Assembly: GCA_026027325.1 (NCBI GenBank)
Contig: JAMSLZ010000002.1
Location: forward strand, 2,418,001 to 2,482,000
DNA: 64,000 nt
Source of the DNA: Actinomucor elegans
Lineage: Eukaryota > Mucoromycota > Mucoromycetes > Mucorales > Mucoraceae
Reading direction: 5' to 3'
The notes under the pieces were generated by a model, which saw only the letters and a list, made by a program, of their open reading frames with translations, was not told the DNA's origin and searched no databases. Below are positions 38,207 to 49,660 of this stretch, piece after piece (positions within the stretch are counted from its first letter, which is position 1; every line of letters begins with the position of its first letter). Made by a program: the position numbers and the translations under genes.

Positions 38207-40488
38207 ATGTTTCGCTTTGACTCTTTTAAAAAGACATCCAATGCAAATAATGAAAACACTATACTTGATACGAATAATGAGCCAACTAGTTTTTTGCAAC
38301 GCATAGCAAGCTCAGATACATTGCTAAAGTCGACAAACGCAAATAGACCTACATTCTCCAAAAGTTCATCAACTTCAAATGCTTCCACTACAGCTGCACA
38401 ATCATTTTCTATACCCATGCCTACTAATTCTTGGGGAATGTTGACTTTATCTCGATTACAAGACACACAGGATAGTGAACTAGACGATATAGTCGACTTG
38501 CTACTTAATCAAGACAAGGTAGTATATCATAGACTGAAAACTATGTTGCGTCTTACGAGCCAAAGCAATAGGCCACTCTGTTATTGCCTGTTTCCACACC
38601 TTCTCTTCCTTGCACTGTAGTGGATCGCGATTTTATTATGGATCATGTTATTGTATATAAAGACAATCAGCAGAGTTCTAACCAAGTGATTTCATTGAGT
38701 GGTATACGCGGAATATTTCAAAAGTAACCACAATAATCAAGCTCAAAACTGTGTCTAATCATTGATATACGCGTTTGTTTTTGTATTATAGGGACCAATT
38801 TATTGCATTGGGCGTTTTACCAACCGAAAAGGAGATATCTAATTCCATGATTGATAACTCAAACCACAAGAAAAAGTAGTTATAGTAGTTTTATGTATGA
38901 ATGTTACTGATACTGTTATTATTTTAGATCCTTATTCGACACATTTAATCTAGACCCTTCTTCTATTACAGCCGATCATCCTAAATGCAACATCTTGGCC
39001 AGCCATGTCCAATTGCCTCTAAGAAACGATAAACTGATTACGGTCATGTTGATTCAAAAGCCCTTGTCAAAAAAAGACATTATCGAATGGACAGAAACCA
39101 AAGAGAAGAACAATAAATCTATGAGCGCGCCTTTGATTGATCCTTTGAGTGCTCAAATAGATGAATTCATTCAAAAGTTCAAAAAAAATCCTCCAAAAAC
39201 CGCAGACTTGTCCAGCGATAAAGTGTTAGACTTTTTAGAAGATATTCGCGATAAAATCGATAACGAAAACGATGTAGACCGCTTAGATACCATTGAAACA
39301 TATATATGCCATCAGTTATATGATTACTTATTTACGCAGCCTGATGGTGATGAGGCTATGCAAGACGAAGCGCTTGAGTCGCGTATAGCTGCACTCAACT
39401 TGTTGGACTTGGATTTAAATCATTTGGGTGTTTCGTTTGATCAAGAAGAGAAGCAATTTGAGGATATAGCCAAGCTTGCAGGAGCTCAACTTCAGCAGCT
39501 AAATACTATGATGGGAGCCAAAGAGAAACTGCAAGCATTAGTCAAAACACATCAGATTATTGTTGATGCCATTGAAGGTTTTGCTGAAAATCACCGAAAT
39601 ACTAAAACTACATTGGATAGTAGTGCAGAAGTAGTTCAAGAAATGAAGCATGCCATGGCTAGTGTCAATGAAAAGGTCAATGCTGATGTTCTATTGCCCA
39701 TATTGATCTTTACCATTGTAAAATCCAATCCTGCTTACTTCTTGTCAAACCTCAAGTTTATACAGCGCTATAGACGTCCAGATCAATTAAGAGGCCAAGC
39801 GAGTTATTGTTTAACAAACATGGTAATATCCATTGATCGTATAATACAAATGATATACTAAGACATTTGTTAGATGGCGGCCGTGTCCTTCTTGGAAACT
39901 ACCAACTTAGTTGGATTAGGCTTATCTGCAGATAAAGTCTATAGCCATATTACAGATCTGAATGCTACTAAATTGCCTACTACAAAAATTAATCAACAGC
40001 AACCCATGGCAGGACTGAAAATAGTATCCGATGTCATGGACAGCTCTTACAAAGTATTTGATGGACTCGGTAAATTCTGGCAAAGAAACGCGCAAGAACT
40101 GGAGAATAACAAGACTGTTTCGGGATTTGTCGGCCAAGTCAAAGGTCGAGTAAGAAAAGTCAGTGATGCAGCGCATTCTATCACCAAAGAAGGTCTTAGT
40201 GAGCTCAAAGAAATAACAAATTCGAATTCAACAGAAGATGCAGCTTCGATTTCTTTGCCTAGCTTTATGGAAGATCGTAATAGATACAAAAAGGTATTGA
40301 TTTGTCTAAAGCTTTATAAGCCAAGTTGACTCATCTGATTTATATAATAGACTATTCATAGCGAAGGGCCTATTACCAAGTTCTTGGAAATGAAATCAGT
40401 GGATGAGCTAAAGATTGGCGAAGTAACTGAATTACTAGCTGATTATAAGAGGCTAGCAGCTATTATCAAACAAGCAAATCTAGCATAA
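38207..40488 (+). CDS. VPS9-domain Rab GEF
   Basis: Exons are 38207-38518, 38572-38723, 38792-38875, 38928-39822, 39874-40293 and 40351-40488, giving about 666 residues. The N-terminal ~100 residues are Ser/Asn/Thr-rich. The central part carries a VPS9 domain (about residues 345-500), with its helical lead (DKVLDFLEDIRDKIDNENDV) and the diagnostic NADVLLPILIFTIVKSNP, followed by LKFIQRYRRPDQLRGQASY, split as LKFIQRYRRP plus DQLRGQASY, and MAAVSFLE after the fourth intron. VPS9 domains activate Rab5-type GTPases on endosomes. The rest, including VGQVKGRVRKVSDAAHS, lacks the CUE domain of Vps9 and ankyrin repeats, so it may be a Muk1-like or lineage-specific GEF. It is followed only 100 bp later by the SAAL1-like gene. 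Confidence 0.88.
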
Positions 40489-40588
40489 AATAAACAGAAA
40501 AATCCAGAACATTGGGTTCGAGACCTTTTTTTTTTTTTGATAAAATTACTTTTTTTTTATTGGACCTAATTACCAACCACAAACCATA

Positions 40589-41722
40589 ATGAATCCAAAT
40601 CATGTCACTGTAGTCTCGCCAATTATGAAACGCATTGTCGATGAAGTGCTCAACAATACAGTGGATTCAATAACTTCGACCGATCTCGATGAAGATTCAC
40701 CTTTTGAACGAACTTTATGTGCTTGTTGGGATGTCTGTACAGTCCAAGACTATGCTTTAGCAATCAACAATGCACAGTTTCATAGAGTCTTACTCAAGGT
40801 TTGAATAACTGAATCTGCCTCAAGAACAAAGTAATAATCACATTTAGGTGGTAACTATGACAACGAGACCGAGAACAAGAGAATTAGCCATGGGAACACT
40901 AGCTAATCTAGCTTGCCATTGGGACTGCGGTATAGGGCCTTCCTTGGTCAATGATATGGATATATTAAAACTATGCCGTTCTATACTATGGAATGAAAAT
41001 GATGCTCGAGTATTATTGGAAACAACAAGGTACAATCTAAAGAATTGTGGTCTCTCACTGGCTATTGACAAATGATTAGACTTTTAAATACATTCCTTTC
41101 ATGCTCCATTGATACAAGCCATCAAACAGTTATCGAACACGATAATCTCACTGAATTCCTTACACCAGTACCTATGGCACCTTCTATATTTCATCAATAT
41201 ACACTTATTATCTGTAATACCTTGTATTCAGAACTACTATTGAAAAGCTTGGAGCTATTAACCCGTATTGTGGTTTATACCAATGCTATTACGCATAGTA
41301 TCAGCAGACGCCGGCAGAGAACAATAGATCAGAAAGTAGAGCCGATAGAAGAAAACCAATTTATGGACAAAGCGGATACCTTGGCATTGGTCAATTGGGG
41401 AGCAGAAAGACTAGAAGAAGAAGGAAGAGGTATTGGTATAGGTATGGGCTTCCATCGAGGCGTTGCAAAAAATGTAATGCATCTACTATGGGCATTGATG
41501 GCCTATGAATGTGGTAAGATATTGCACGGTAGAGATTGCCAATCGAACTAATCGCGCGTATTTAAAGTGATTGGACCAGAAATGACGCATGGCTTAGGAC
41601 AGTCCATGTCAAGACTTGTATCTTATATTCAAGAAGATGATATGGATGCTAGAGCAGAAGACGAAGATATTCAAAACTTGGCTCAAGCTTTAAATACAAA
41701 ACTATCAATGGCTACTAGCTAA
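40589..41722 (+). CDS. SAAL1-like ARM-repeat protein
   Basis: Exons are 40589-40798, 40848-41029, 41080-41513 and 41568-41722, giving about 326 residues. The N-terminal EVLNNTVDSITSTDLDEDSP and the block RELAMGTLANLACHWDCG recall the SAAL1 family (serum amyloid A-like 1, armadillo-type helices) as I know it. Later helices (LLNTFLSC, LLLKSLELLTRIVVYTNAI) support a helical-repeat fold. The C-terminus is acidic (IQEDDMDARAEDEDIQ). The function in fungi is not established. The gene sits 100 bp after the VPS9 gene stop, so its promoter must be very short. Its 3' end faces the small minus-strand gene 81 bp away. Confidence 0.75.
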
Positions 41723-41803
41723 ACACCTTATTTATTTCATTTTACTATTCCTTTTAATGTTTATTACATATTACATCTTTATCATTTGCATTATAAATAA
41801 AAG

Positions 41804-42094
41804 TTATGACCTTCTTGAACAAATGGATGTATTATTGTCAGCGCATTGGAATCCGTTATTCAGTAAATAATTTCGAATGTTAGATTGTCCCAAACGTACA
41901 TTTATAGCTTGCTTGGGCGCGTTTCCGTTCAAAGTAGATATCATACCCATACCATGGTTATCGTCCTCTATCTTGAAGTCCTTAATATTTGCATTCTTTG
42001 CAAGAAACTCGTCTAAACGAATATAACATTCAGCTATAGTCATGTCACTAGGAGCTGAAGGTGTTGGTGGTTGAGAATTAACTAAGCTAGGCAT
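41804..42094 (-). CDS. Small hypothetical protein (96 aa)
   Basis: A single frame starting MPSLVNSQPPTPSAPSD, with a predicted helix (MTIAECYIRLDEFLAKNANI) and a basic, Asn-rich C-terminus. There is no signal peptide or membrane segment, and no family I recognise. It is convergent with the SAAL1-like gene. The start is followed upstream by a 22-base A run on the plus strand (T on the minus), typical of a fungal promoter. Codon use resembles its neighbours. It may be a real short gene, but an antisense 3' UTR is possible. Confidence 0.45.
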   Translation of the reverse strand: MPSLVNSQPPTPSAPSDMTIAECYIRLDEFLAKNANIKDFKIEDDNHGMGMISTLNGNAPKQAINVRLGQSNIRNYLLNNGFQCADNNTSICSRRS

Positions 42095-43551
42095 TCTTGA
42101 AAAGAAAGTGTTGTAATTAAAAAAAAAAAAAAAAAAAAAAAACTATGTCATCTTACGCTAAATACTAGGCCAAATCATCGCTGTTTAGATTTATATACTT
42201 CATCGACAAATCATACTTCTTGATGTTTGAACTCCTACTAAAAAGCCAAAATCATGCATTGCTCTACTGACTCTAGTAAGAAATCTCGATTGATATCTCG
42301 ATAAAATAAAGCATATGAATAGTATTTGTTCATAAGGAGTTATTACGTCGTATAAAGTTTCAGCATGAGTGCTGTAGTAATATTTTGTTACATTTGCCGT
42401 TTAAAAACCTTCATTCGCCCTTTTAATAATGGTATAATGATACATATGGTGAGGCAAAATTTAGAATGCCTTCTACCAAGACGACATTATGCAGATGCTT
42501 CACCAGTTATTGCTTATTAGGACAAACATAATATAAAAGATACTGATTAAATTTTATTCCTTTTGTAATAATAGTAGTAAGTCGAGTTTTTACAATAATA
42601 AATAAATATTACAGTAAAAAAAATCCTCGAATAGCTTAAAAGGCCAGAAACATAAAGCATGATTGGATAATGACATTGAACAAACAATTCAAAGGTATAC
42701 AATCAGTCCTTTGTTTTTTTTTTTCGAAATCTCCCATTTTAATTCTTTTAATCTCTTGGTCAATTTCAATCAAATGTCATATCCAATTAGTATTACATAT
42801 TGAATATGAACTGTTAAATCTAATAGATAGAGTCTTTATTCTACAAAAATCCAATGAATATATTTTGTTGTAATGACAGAGCATTAGATTGCAGATGCTT
42901 CATAGACAATATTCTATCATTGATAGATCCCTGGATTATTGATCAAGTTTGCCATTTACTAAAAATTCCATGTCTAGAATTAACTACTATATCATTAGAT
43001 TATTTATTTAGCGTCAATACAAGGCATATAATATACAGTTGAATGATTAGCAGGAATATATAATTTTATAACACACAACCTATTCATTATTAGGATATTG
43101 TTAATCGTGGTTACTCAGATTAACTTTTTAGTAACCTTGTCGCCATTTTATAAGCTCCATATCTGTCAGCTCAGTTTTTTACAACAATCATTAGATCATC
43201 ATGGTTTATAACGGTTGTAGCAACCAATAAAGCAGTAGACAAATGAATACTTTGGCCAAATAAATAATTTAGCTATGCTTCACCACTGCACATAGCCCGT
43301 TTCATCCTTATGGCTTACGTTATATAAAAAATATTTGTTTGAGAGACGAATACCATGAAAAAATGAGTCAAATGAAAGTTCTGGTACATTACATTGTAAG
43401 CTAATTAGCCTCCTACGTACCTAAAGACCTTTTATCCGCTTTGTTTATCGACCTTATTGAGCCCAATTACCTAAAAAGAGTGTAAGCCAATAATCTGTGC
43501 TAATTTTGGTTACTTTACTCCACACTAAGCCCAAGCCCAGCATTAGCTAAG
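42095..43551. other. Intergenic region
   Basis: About 1.4 kb of AT-rich sequence with only short frames (42670-43042) lacking recognisable content. The last part leads to the TATA box of the seven-TM gene. Confidence 0.5.
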
Positions 43552-43560
43552 GTATAAATA
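43552..43560 (+). promoter_or_regulatory. TATA box of the seven-TM protein gene
   Basis: GTATAAATA lies 52 bases upstream of the ATG at 43612 and is followed by a CT-rich leader (ATTCCTCTTCTTCC). Confidence 0.55.
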
Positions 43561-43611
43561 AACAATGTTTGTTCATAAGAAAAAAAGACTTATCATTCCT
43601 CTTCTTCCTTG

Positions 43612-44880
43612 ATGGATTCCATATTATTAGATAATAATCAGTTGTATTTGGCTGAAAATTGTGTTCGAGCTTTCGCTACGCCTACCTTTATTCCATCAAT
43701 CGTGTATAGGTAACATAGAAGCTATGTAGAAATATGACAGCGTAACTCAACATTTAACGCGTAGTACAATAGCTGGTATTCTTGCTGTTATATTCTATGA
43801 AAAGTACACTAGAAAAGAATACTTTTTACCTTACTTGTATTTCGGAAATACAGCTTGTAAGTATCCAACTAATTGCATTTGACAAAGAGAATCTAATTAA
43901 TTTCATAGTACTTTATGCTGTTTCGCATATCTTTTTGATTATTTTCGTACAAGAAGAAAATAATATCAAATTTGCTCGGGACAGCGGTGATGAAGACATC
44001 ATACTCACACATGAAAACGCACTCTACGGTTCACTAATTATCTCTGCTTGTGGCTCTTTTTTTATCAACCTGGCTCTGTTTCGTTTGCTCGAGGTTTGGA
44101 TCCGAGTAGGCCAGAAAAAGAAAACGTTTAGCCACTTACCGCGTGGTTTTGTTACTCTTTCTGTTGTTATTCTTTCTTTGATTCCAGTGGCATTTTCAGT
44201 TGCTGGTGATGCATTATTGATTATTGAATCTAGTAAAGAGGAAGAGATGAGTGTGCAAGTACGAAAAGCTCTAGTATTGAAGATTATTGGAGCCGCTTGC
44301 AATGTAGTTTTAGTTATATTCTACCTCGCTCTCTGTGTTATCTATTCTTGGTCTGCCTATATCTGTAACACTGTAGAAAAAGCGATTAAGTATCGCCATA
44401 CTGCGCCTGTGGGAGAAAAAGGAAAAGAAGCCTCACCGGAAGTGGATCATCCGTTGCGCAAGCCTAAACGTACGTTTCGCAAAGTAGTAATCATGTTGAT
44501 GGCCCTGGGTGTATTGGTCTTGATCCGGTTCTTGTATAACTTATATATTGTATTGATGGTCTTGCTATCAGGTCCTATCTGGGATATCTATGCCTATTTA
44601 ATTCTGGTTGTGGCTGATGGACTCATTTTCTTAGTTACGGCTTATTGTTCAAGCCTGTCGAATGTCAAGGCTCCCATCATTGTAAGTGTGTCTAATTATT
44701 AAGTTTAAAATTACAAGGGCTGATTTTTTTCTTTAGTATGCCAATATGAACTCAAATGTGTATCATAATAAAAGCTCTATTAATAAGGTGAGCCCTAGCC
44801 ACTTGCATACTAAAGAAGAAGTGATTCCACTATCAAGGTCACCTGTCGTACTTGACGAGGACACTGAGGACCGACACTGA
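43612..44880 (+). CDS. Seven-transmembrane protein of unknown function
   Basis: Exons are 43612-43709, 43765-43856, 43909-44681 and 44737-44880, giving about 368 residues. Seven hydrophobic segments can be picked out in order: STIAGILAVIFY, FGNTALLYAVSHIFLIIFV, LIISACGSFFINLALF, VTLSVVILSLIPVAFSV, IIGAACNVVLVIFYLALCVI, VIMLMALGVLVLIRFLYNLY and YAYLILVVADGLIFLV. The loop after segment 5 is charged and the C-terminal tail is polar, ending in SRSPVVLDEDTEDRH. The topology recalls fungal RTA1-like or DUF7702-type seven-TM proteins but I see no defining motif. The Dnmt2 gene starts only 65 bp after its stop codon. Confidence 0.75.
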
Positions 44881-44945
44881 ACGGAGATCTAAAAATTTTA
44901 TCAAAATACACATTAAGAGATGAGGTTTCTCCTTTGTTTATAATA

Positions 44946-46359
44946 ATGGCTGAGGAAAAACCTATTCGTTGCTTGGAGTTCTTCAGTGGCATAGGAGGTC
45001 TGGTACAGTTCATAAAGAAAAATGTCATTGTAATAATATCATGTAGTTTAATAATAAAACCTGTATTTTGAAATATTCTTTATAAAAGCATTACGCACTC
45101 AAAATTGCAAACATCAATGCTCAAGTGGTTGGCGCATTTGATGTCAATGAAATAGCCAACAGAGTTTATCAATACAACTTTAATCAAACACCTTCAAAAG
45201 TAAATGGACAAACATGTAATCAACTAAAAATTTTCTGATCTGATATTTATACCTCGGCAGAAAACGATCGATCGTTTAACAATCAAAGACATTGAAAGGT
45301 ACAAAGCAACATGTTGGTTACTAAGTCCACCTTGCCAGCCATATACACGTGGAGGGCACCGAAAAGATATTGAAGATCCTCGTTCAAAGGCTATCTTACA
45401 TTTAATCGATCTTTTGCCGACGCTTGAAGCGCCACCGCGTTATCTCTTTCTGGAGAATGTCAAAAATTTTGAGGTAAGGTCAAACTGAACGTGGGTGGAC
45501 TAGACAAAGACTGACTTAAGGCAATACAAAGATTTCACAAACGCGGGAAAGACTCGTTCAACAATTAGATAAAATGGGATATGAAATTACTGAGTGTTTA
45601 CTAACACCTACCCAGTTCGGAATACCTAACCATCGTATGCGCTATTACCTAACAGCACGTAAAGCTGCGAATCATGATGAAACAAGAGATAGTTATCTTG
45701 AGACTAGCGTGATCCAAACGACTTGGCCGTTTGCTGGGCAGGCGAATTGTGAGATACCACCCTTATCTCAGTTTTTGGAAGATGCTGAAACGATCAACCC
45801 AAAAACGATGGTACCTGAACGATTCATTCTTAGACTGTACAAATTTCGTTTGGACATTGTGAGGCCAACAGATATCCTAACGTCTTGCGTTACAAAGGTA
45901 AAAGAATAAAGAAACGGATATTCGGTACTGATCAATAGCTTCATTAGGCATATGGATCCCATCATATCCAAACCAGCGGTTCACTTATTCAAACAAAAGA
46001 TCTTGAGGTATTGTTTAATTGTTTTTGTTTTGTGTTGACACTGATCTTAGTTGCAGTGTACTCAATACAATTGGGATGATACACCCTCATTACTGTCATT
46101 TGGATTGCGCTTTCTTTCTCCTACCGAGATTTCTCGCCTACATGCCTTTCCTGGTCCAAGCTACTATACTACAAACAAAAAAATGGTCTCATCTACAACG
46201 GCCTATCGACCATTTGAGCCACCTTGCTGCTTGCCACACCTTGAATTTCCTAATGATACTACACAGATACAGCAATATCGATTGTTAGGTAACAGTTTGA
46301 ATTGCTGGGTTGTTGCAGAACTTTACCGTTGCGTGTTGTTTGTGTCAAATAGCCATTGA
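44946..46359 (+). CDS. TRDMT1: Dnmt2-type tRNA (cytosine-5) methyltransferase
   Basis: Exons are 44946-45002, 45089-45199, 45261-45473, 45532-45897, 45948-46007 and 46057-46359, giving about 369 residues. Motif I is LEFFSGIGGLHYALK, motif II is VVGAFDVNEIAN, and the catalytic motif IV is SPPCQPYTRGG with the nucleophile Cys. Motif VI follows as FLENVKNFE and motif VIII as QFGIPNHRMRYYL. Motif X is QYRLLGNSLNCWVV. The target-recognition region has SCVTKAYG where the family usually has a Cys-Phe-Thr triplet. Dnmt2 methylates C38 of tRNA-Asp and a few other tRNAs in the cytoplasm and nucleus. It is the only DNA-methyltransferase-like gene seen here. Confidence 0.93.
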
Positions 46360-47368
46360 AATAGCAAAACCATACGTGCGTCCAATAGTATAATATCCGT
46401 ATTATGTAGATTTTTTTTCCCTTTTAGGCGCATCTTTGTTTAGATATATTAACATTCCATACTGTTGATTTGGATTTTGAACATAGGAAGCATTATTTAG
46501 AGTCAATAAAACAAGAATATGTACACATGAAAAGGATGTAAGATGAGTGAGGGCCAATGATTAGTGATCTGCGAGATGTATATACTTTATTTCATGAGCC
46601 TTACTCTATGGCTTGTGTCCATTATCTACTGTTTACTGCATGTGTATTTTCTACTATATATGTATGATGAAAAAACGGATCTATGATAAGCTTATATATA
46701 ACAAAATTCTATTATTTGCCTGATAAAGATAATGGACAAACTCTAATCCCTTTGATCTATACGTAATGGCTAGCAGGCTCCCAGTTTGTATTCATACGAT
46801 CTATAATATCACTTTATCACTTTATCACTTGAATAACTGTTAGTTTGAACAATCTAAAGTAAAAGATCAACCCCAAATAAACACTAAGAAAGTTTAAGTT
46901 GCTGTAGCCATATTTACCGTTGTCTACTGCATATCTAAACTTTGCATATCTCCGATCTTATTATCTTGTGTCTATATTTTACTCTAAAAGCCTTCGCCGA
47001 TGAAGCTCTCTTTCACTCATATCATTATTAACTGTAATACGTGTGTAATCAAGCGAACTTTTATACCAATATCTACAGTAAGTCCATTATAAGGCACACT
47101 GCATAAAATAATATGAAACCAACTGGAAAAAACTTCCGTCTTTCCTAACGTCCTTTCATAGGGATATTTTTCTCGTTAGCGAAAAACTTCCCGTATCATT
47201 ATTTGATGCTGACAAGGTAAATCTACTAGATTAATTAAAGTCTGTAACTATATGACAAGCCGTCAATATTTCGTCAAATGTTCCTATTCTTATCCAATAG
47301 CTTAAGTTTTTTCGAATAGTATACTCTATATCAGATATCAAATTTAATATAGCCTGGGAGTGACTCAT
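46360..47368. other. Intergenic region upstream of the tandem secreted family
   Basis: AT-rich sequence with a short ACTTTATC tandem (three units near 46812-46834). A possible decayed start of another family member lies near 46993-47060 (see findings). No intact gene is seen. Confidence 0.45.
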
Positions 47369-47404
47369 TGGAAACTGCACCATCTGCACTGTGTAGAATG
47401 AGTA
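47369..47404 (+). promoter_or_regulatory. Upstream block shared with the second paralogue
   Basis: TTGGAAACTGCACCATCTGC followed by ACTGTGTAGAATGAG recurs at 48620-48655 with only a few changes. It lies 97 bases upstream of the TTTGACATTCTTCT block, against 121 bases in the second copy. Confidence 0.45.
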
Positions 47405-47465
47405 TTAAGCTGTACTATTTGTTAGTATTTGTCAAGAGGTTAATATTCCATTTCTTTCGGTCGCT

Positions 47466-47502
47466 TTTGACATTCTTCTGCAAAACTCGGGGCATATAAA
47501 TA
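47466..47502 (+). promoter_or_regulatory. Promoter module of paralogue A
   Basis: TTTGACATTCTTCT starts exactly 27 bases before CATATAAATA, the TATA box. The same pair with the same spacing lies before the other two paralogues. The ATG is 85 bases after the TATA start. Confidence 0.6.
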
Positions 47503-47577
47503 CGGAATGCCAAGCGATCCTGATTACCATATTTCCCAACTATCTCCGTTATATACCAAAAACAGTAACCCTTACCG

Positions 47578-48355
47578 ATGAAGCTCTTCACTCTCTCTGC
47601 CATTGTTACTTTTGCTGCTTGTGTCACCGCTGCTCCTGCTGGTCATATGGAGTAAATGTCATAAATTGTATCAATCTAATTTCATATACTCATATCTTAT
47701 CATTTTAGCTTGGCCAAGCGTGCTATCATTGGTACTAAAACCATTATCGACCATGATCACACTATTGTTAAAGTCATTGATGCTGTCGATACTACTGTTG
47801 ATACAACTACCACTGTTGCTCGCACTCGTACTGTCACCGAGACCGATGCTAGTTTTGTTGGTAAATTATTTGTCAAATTTTATATTGCCTATCTATTTTT
47901 TAACCTTATCATGCTGTAACTTAGTGTCTTTGACTGGTGATGCATCTTCAATTATTAGCGTAATTCAAGAGCAAGCTTCTTCACTTTTTGGAACAACTGA
48001 CATGATAAGAGGAAATCCTAGAACCGTAACTGTTACTAGGATTATTGTCCCTGGCGCTGTAACCACCATTCTTCCAGGAACAACCGCTACTCAATCTCTT
48101 CCTACAAGAGCTCCTGGTCTTATCTCCGAAGCCACAAGTGCTGTTGGTGAAGTTGTCGATGCAGTTACTGCTGTCGTTGGTGGTGTTGTTGATATCGCTA
48201 CTGATGTTGTTGGTGGTGTGGTCGATGCTGGTACTGATCTTGCTTCTGGAGCTATTGCAGCTGTTACCGATCTTGCTGGAGGTGTTGTTGACATTGCTAG
48301 TGGTGTTGTTGGTGGTGTTCTTGATATTGTTACCGATGCCGTCGGTATTCTTTAA
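47578..48355 (+). CDS. Secreted hendecad-repeat protein, paralogue A
   Basis: Exons are 47578-47651, 47709-47860 and 47925-48355, giving about 218 residues. Residues 1-18 form a signal peptide (MKLFTLSAIVTFAACVTA), followed by a short pro-segment ending in LAKR at 26-29, a Kex2-like site. A Thr/Val/Asp-rich middle follows (VDTTVDTTTTVARTRTVTE), then a linker with an LPTRAPG segment. The last ~78 residues are seven 11-residue repeats with consensus V-V-D-x-x-T-D-V-V-G-G, for example VVDIATDVVGG and VVDAGTDLASG. No Cys remains in the mature protein. I do not recognise the family; repeats of this period usually form long amphipathic helices or stacked structures. Secretion and processing are inferred. 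Two near-identical paralogues follow downstream. Confidence 0.8.
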
Positions 48356-48619
48356 AGAAATCGACCATTTCTATCCTCATTTCTTAATACCATTACCCTT
48401 TAGATAACCACTTAACTTATTTAGTCTTACAATCTTAGCTAATAAAATACATAATACAAAACTCAATCTCTCTAGTAAATTGTCATTCTTGTTATACGTG
48501 AACGATGTGTTTTGGACAAATATTCCGATTCTTTCACAATGGTTAATCGTACAATTCTTCCCAAGCGCTATACTCTATTCCAGACTCGGTCAAACCTAAA
48601 ACGATCTTGGAGGAATTCG

Positions 48620-48655
48620 TTGGAAACTGCACCGTTTGCACCGTATAGAATGAGC
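48620..48655 (+). promoter_or_regulatory. Upstream block of paralogue B
   Basis: TTGGAAACTGCACCGTTTGC followed by ACCGTATAGAATGAG matches the block at 47369-47404 at nearly all positions. Confidence 0.45.
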
Positions 48656-48740
48656 AACGAAGTTTTTAATTTTTTTTATTTGCTAAATATGTGATACCGA
48701 CGATGGTATCCCATTGACGCTATTATCTCTACTAGTTGTA

Positions 48741-48777
48741 TTTGACATTCTTCTTTAACAGTTCGAACATATAAATA
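48741..48777 (+). promoter_or_regulatory. Promoter module of paralogue B
   Basis: TTTGACATTCTTCT lies 27 bases before CATATAAATA, exactly as in paralogues A and C. The ATG is 94 bases after the TATA start. Confidence 0.6.
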
Positions 48778-48861
48778 GGGCATGTAGTAACTGCTATTTC
48801 TTTTCATCACTACTATACCTTCTTAACTATTTCTTATACCAAAAAAAGCAACTAAAGCCTA

Positions 48862-49660
48862 ATGAAGTTCTTCACTCTCTCTGCCATTGCTACTTTTGCT
48901 GCTTGTGTCACCGCTGCTCCTGCTGGTCATATGGAGTAAATGTCATAAATTGTATCAATCTAATTTCATATACTCATATCTTATCATTTTAGCTTGGCCA
49001 AGCGTGCTATCATTGGTACTAAAACCATTATCGACCATGGTCACACTATTGTTAAAGTCATTGATGCTGTCGATACTACTGTTGATGCAACTACCACTGC
49101 TGCTCGCACTCGTACTGTCACCGAGACCGATGCTAGTTTTGTTGGTAAATTATTTGTCAAATTTTATATTGCCTATCTATTTTTTAACCTTATCATGCTG
49201 TAACTTAGTGTCTTTGACTGGTGATGCATCTTCAATTATTAGCGTAATCCAAGAGCATGCTTCTTCACTTTTTGGAACTACTGCAGCTCCTAGTCCAGAT
49301 TCTGCTAATATTGTCACCGTTACAAAGATTATTCCAGGTGTTGTCACCATAATTGGAGGTGATGTAACTACCATTCTTCCAGGAACAACCACTACTCAGT
49401 CTCTTCCTACAAGAGCTCCTGGTCTTATCTCCGAAGCCACAAGTGCTGTTGGTGAAGTAGTCGATGCAGTTACTGCTGTCGTTGGTGGTGTTGCTGATAT
49501 CGCCACTGATGTTGTTGGTGGTGTGGTCGATGCTGGTACTGATCTTGCTTCTGGAGCTATTGAAGCTGTTACCGATCTTGCTGGAGGTGTTGTTGACATT
49601 GCTAGTGGTGTTGTTGGTGGTGTTCTTGATGTTGTTACCGATGCCGTCGGTATTCTTTAA
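48862..49660 (+). CDS. Secreted hendecad-repeat protein, paralogue B
   Basis: Exons are 48862-48935, 48993-49144 and 49209-49660, giving about 225 residues. It has the same plan as A: signal peptide (MKFFTLSAIATFAACVTA), LAKR site, Thr-rich middle, seven C-terminal 11-residue repeats. It differs mainly in the segment after LFGTT, where AAPSPDSANIVTVTKIIPG and VVTIIGGDV replace the MIRGNPRTV stretch of A. In the repeats, one Val is Ala (VADIATDVVGG) and one Ala is Glu (AIEAVTDLAGG). Both introns are essentially identical to those of A. The variable middle against constant ends suggests the middle evolves under different constraint. Confidence 0.8.

Larger units (their letters stand above)
48356..48861. 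other. Spacer between paralogues A and B
   Basis: About 500 bp holding the 3' end of A and the promoter of B (upstream block 48620-48655, promoter module 48741-48777). No other gene is seen. Confidence 0.6.

Noticed and set aside
40513..40533. GGGTTCGAGACC followed by a T run, like a tRNA B box with Pol III terminator.
   Set aside because: No A box, no acceptor stem and no cloverleaf can be formed with the preceding 70-90 bases.
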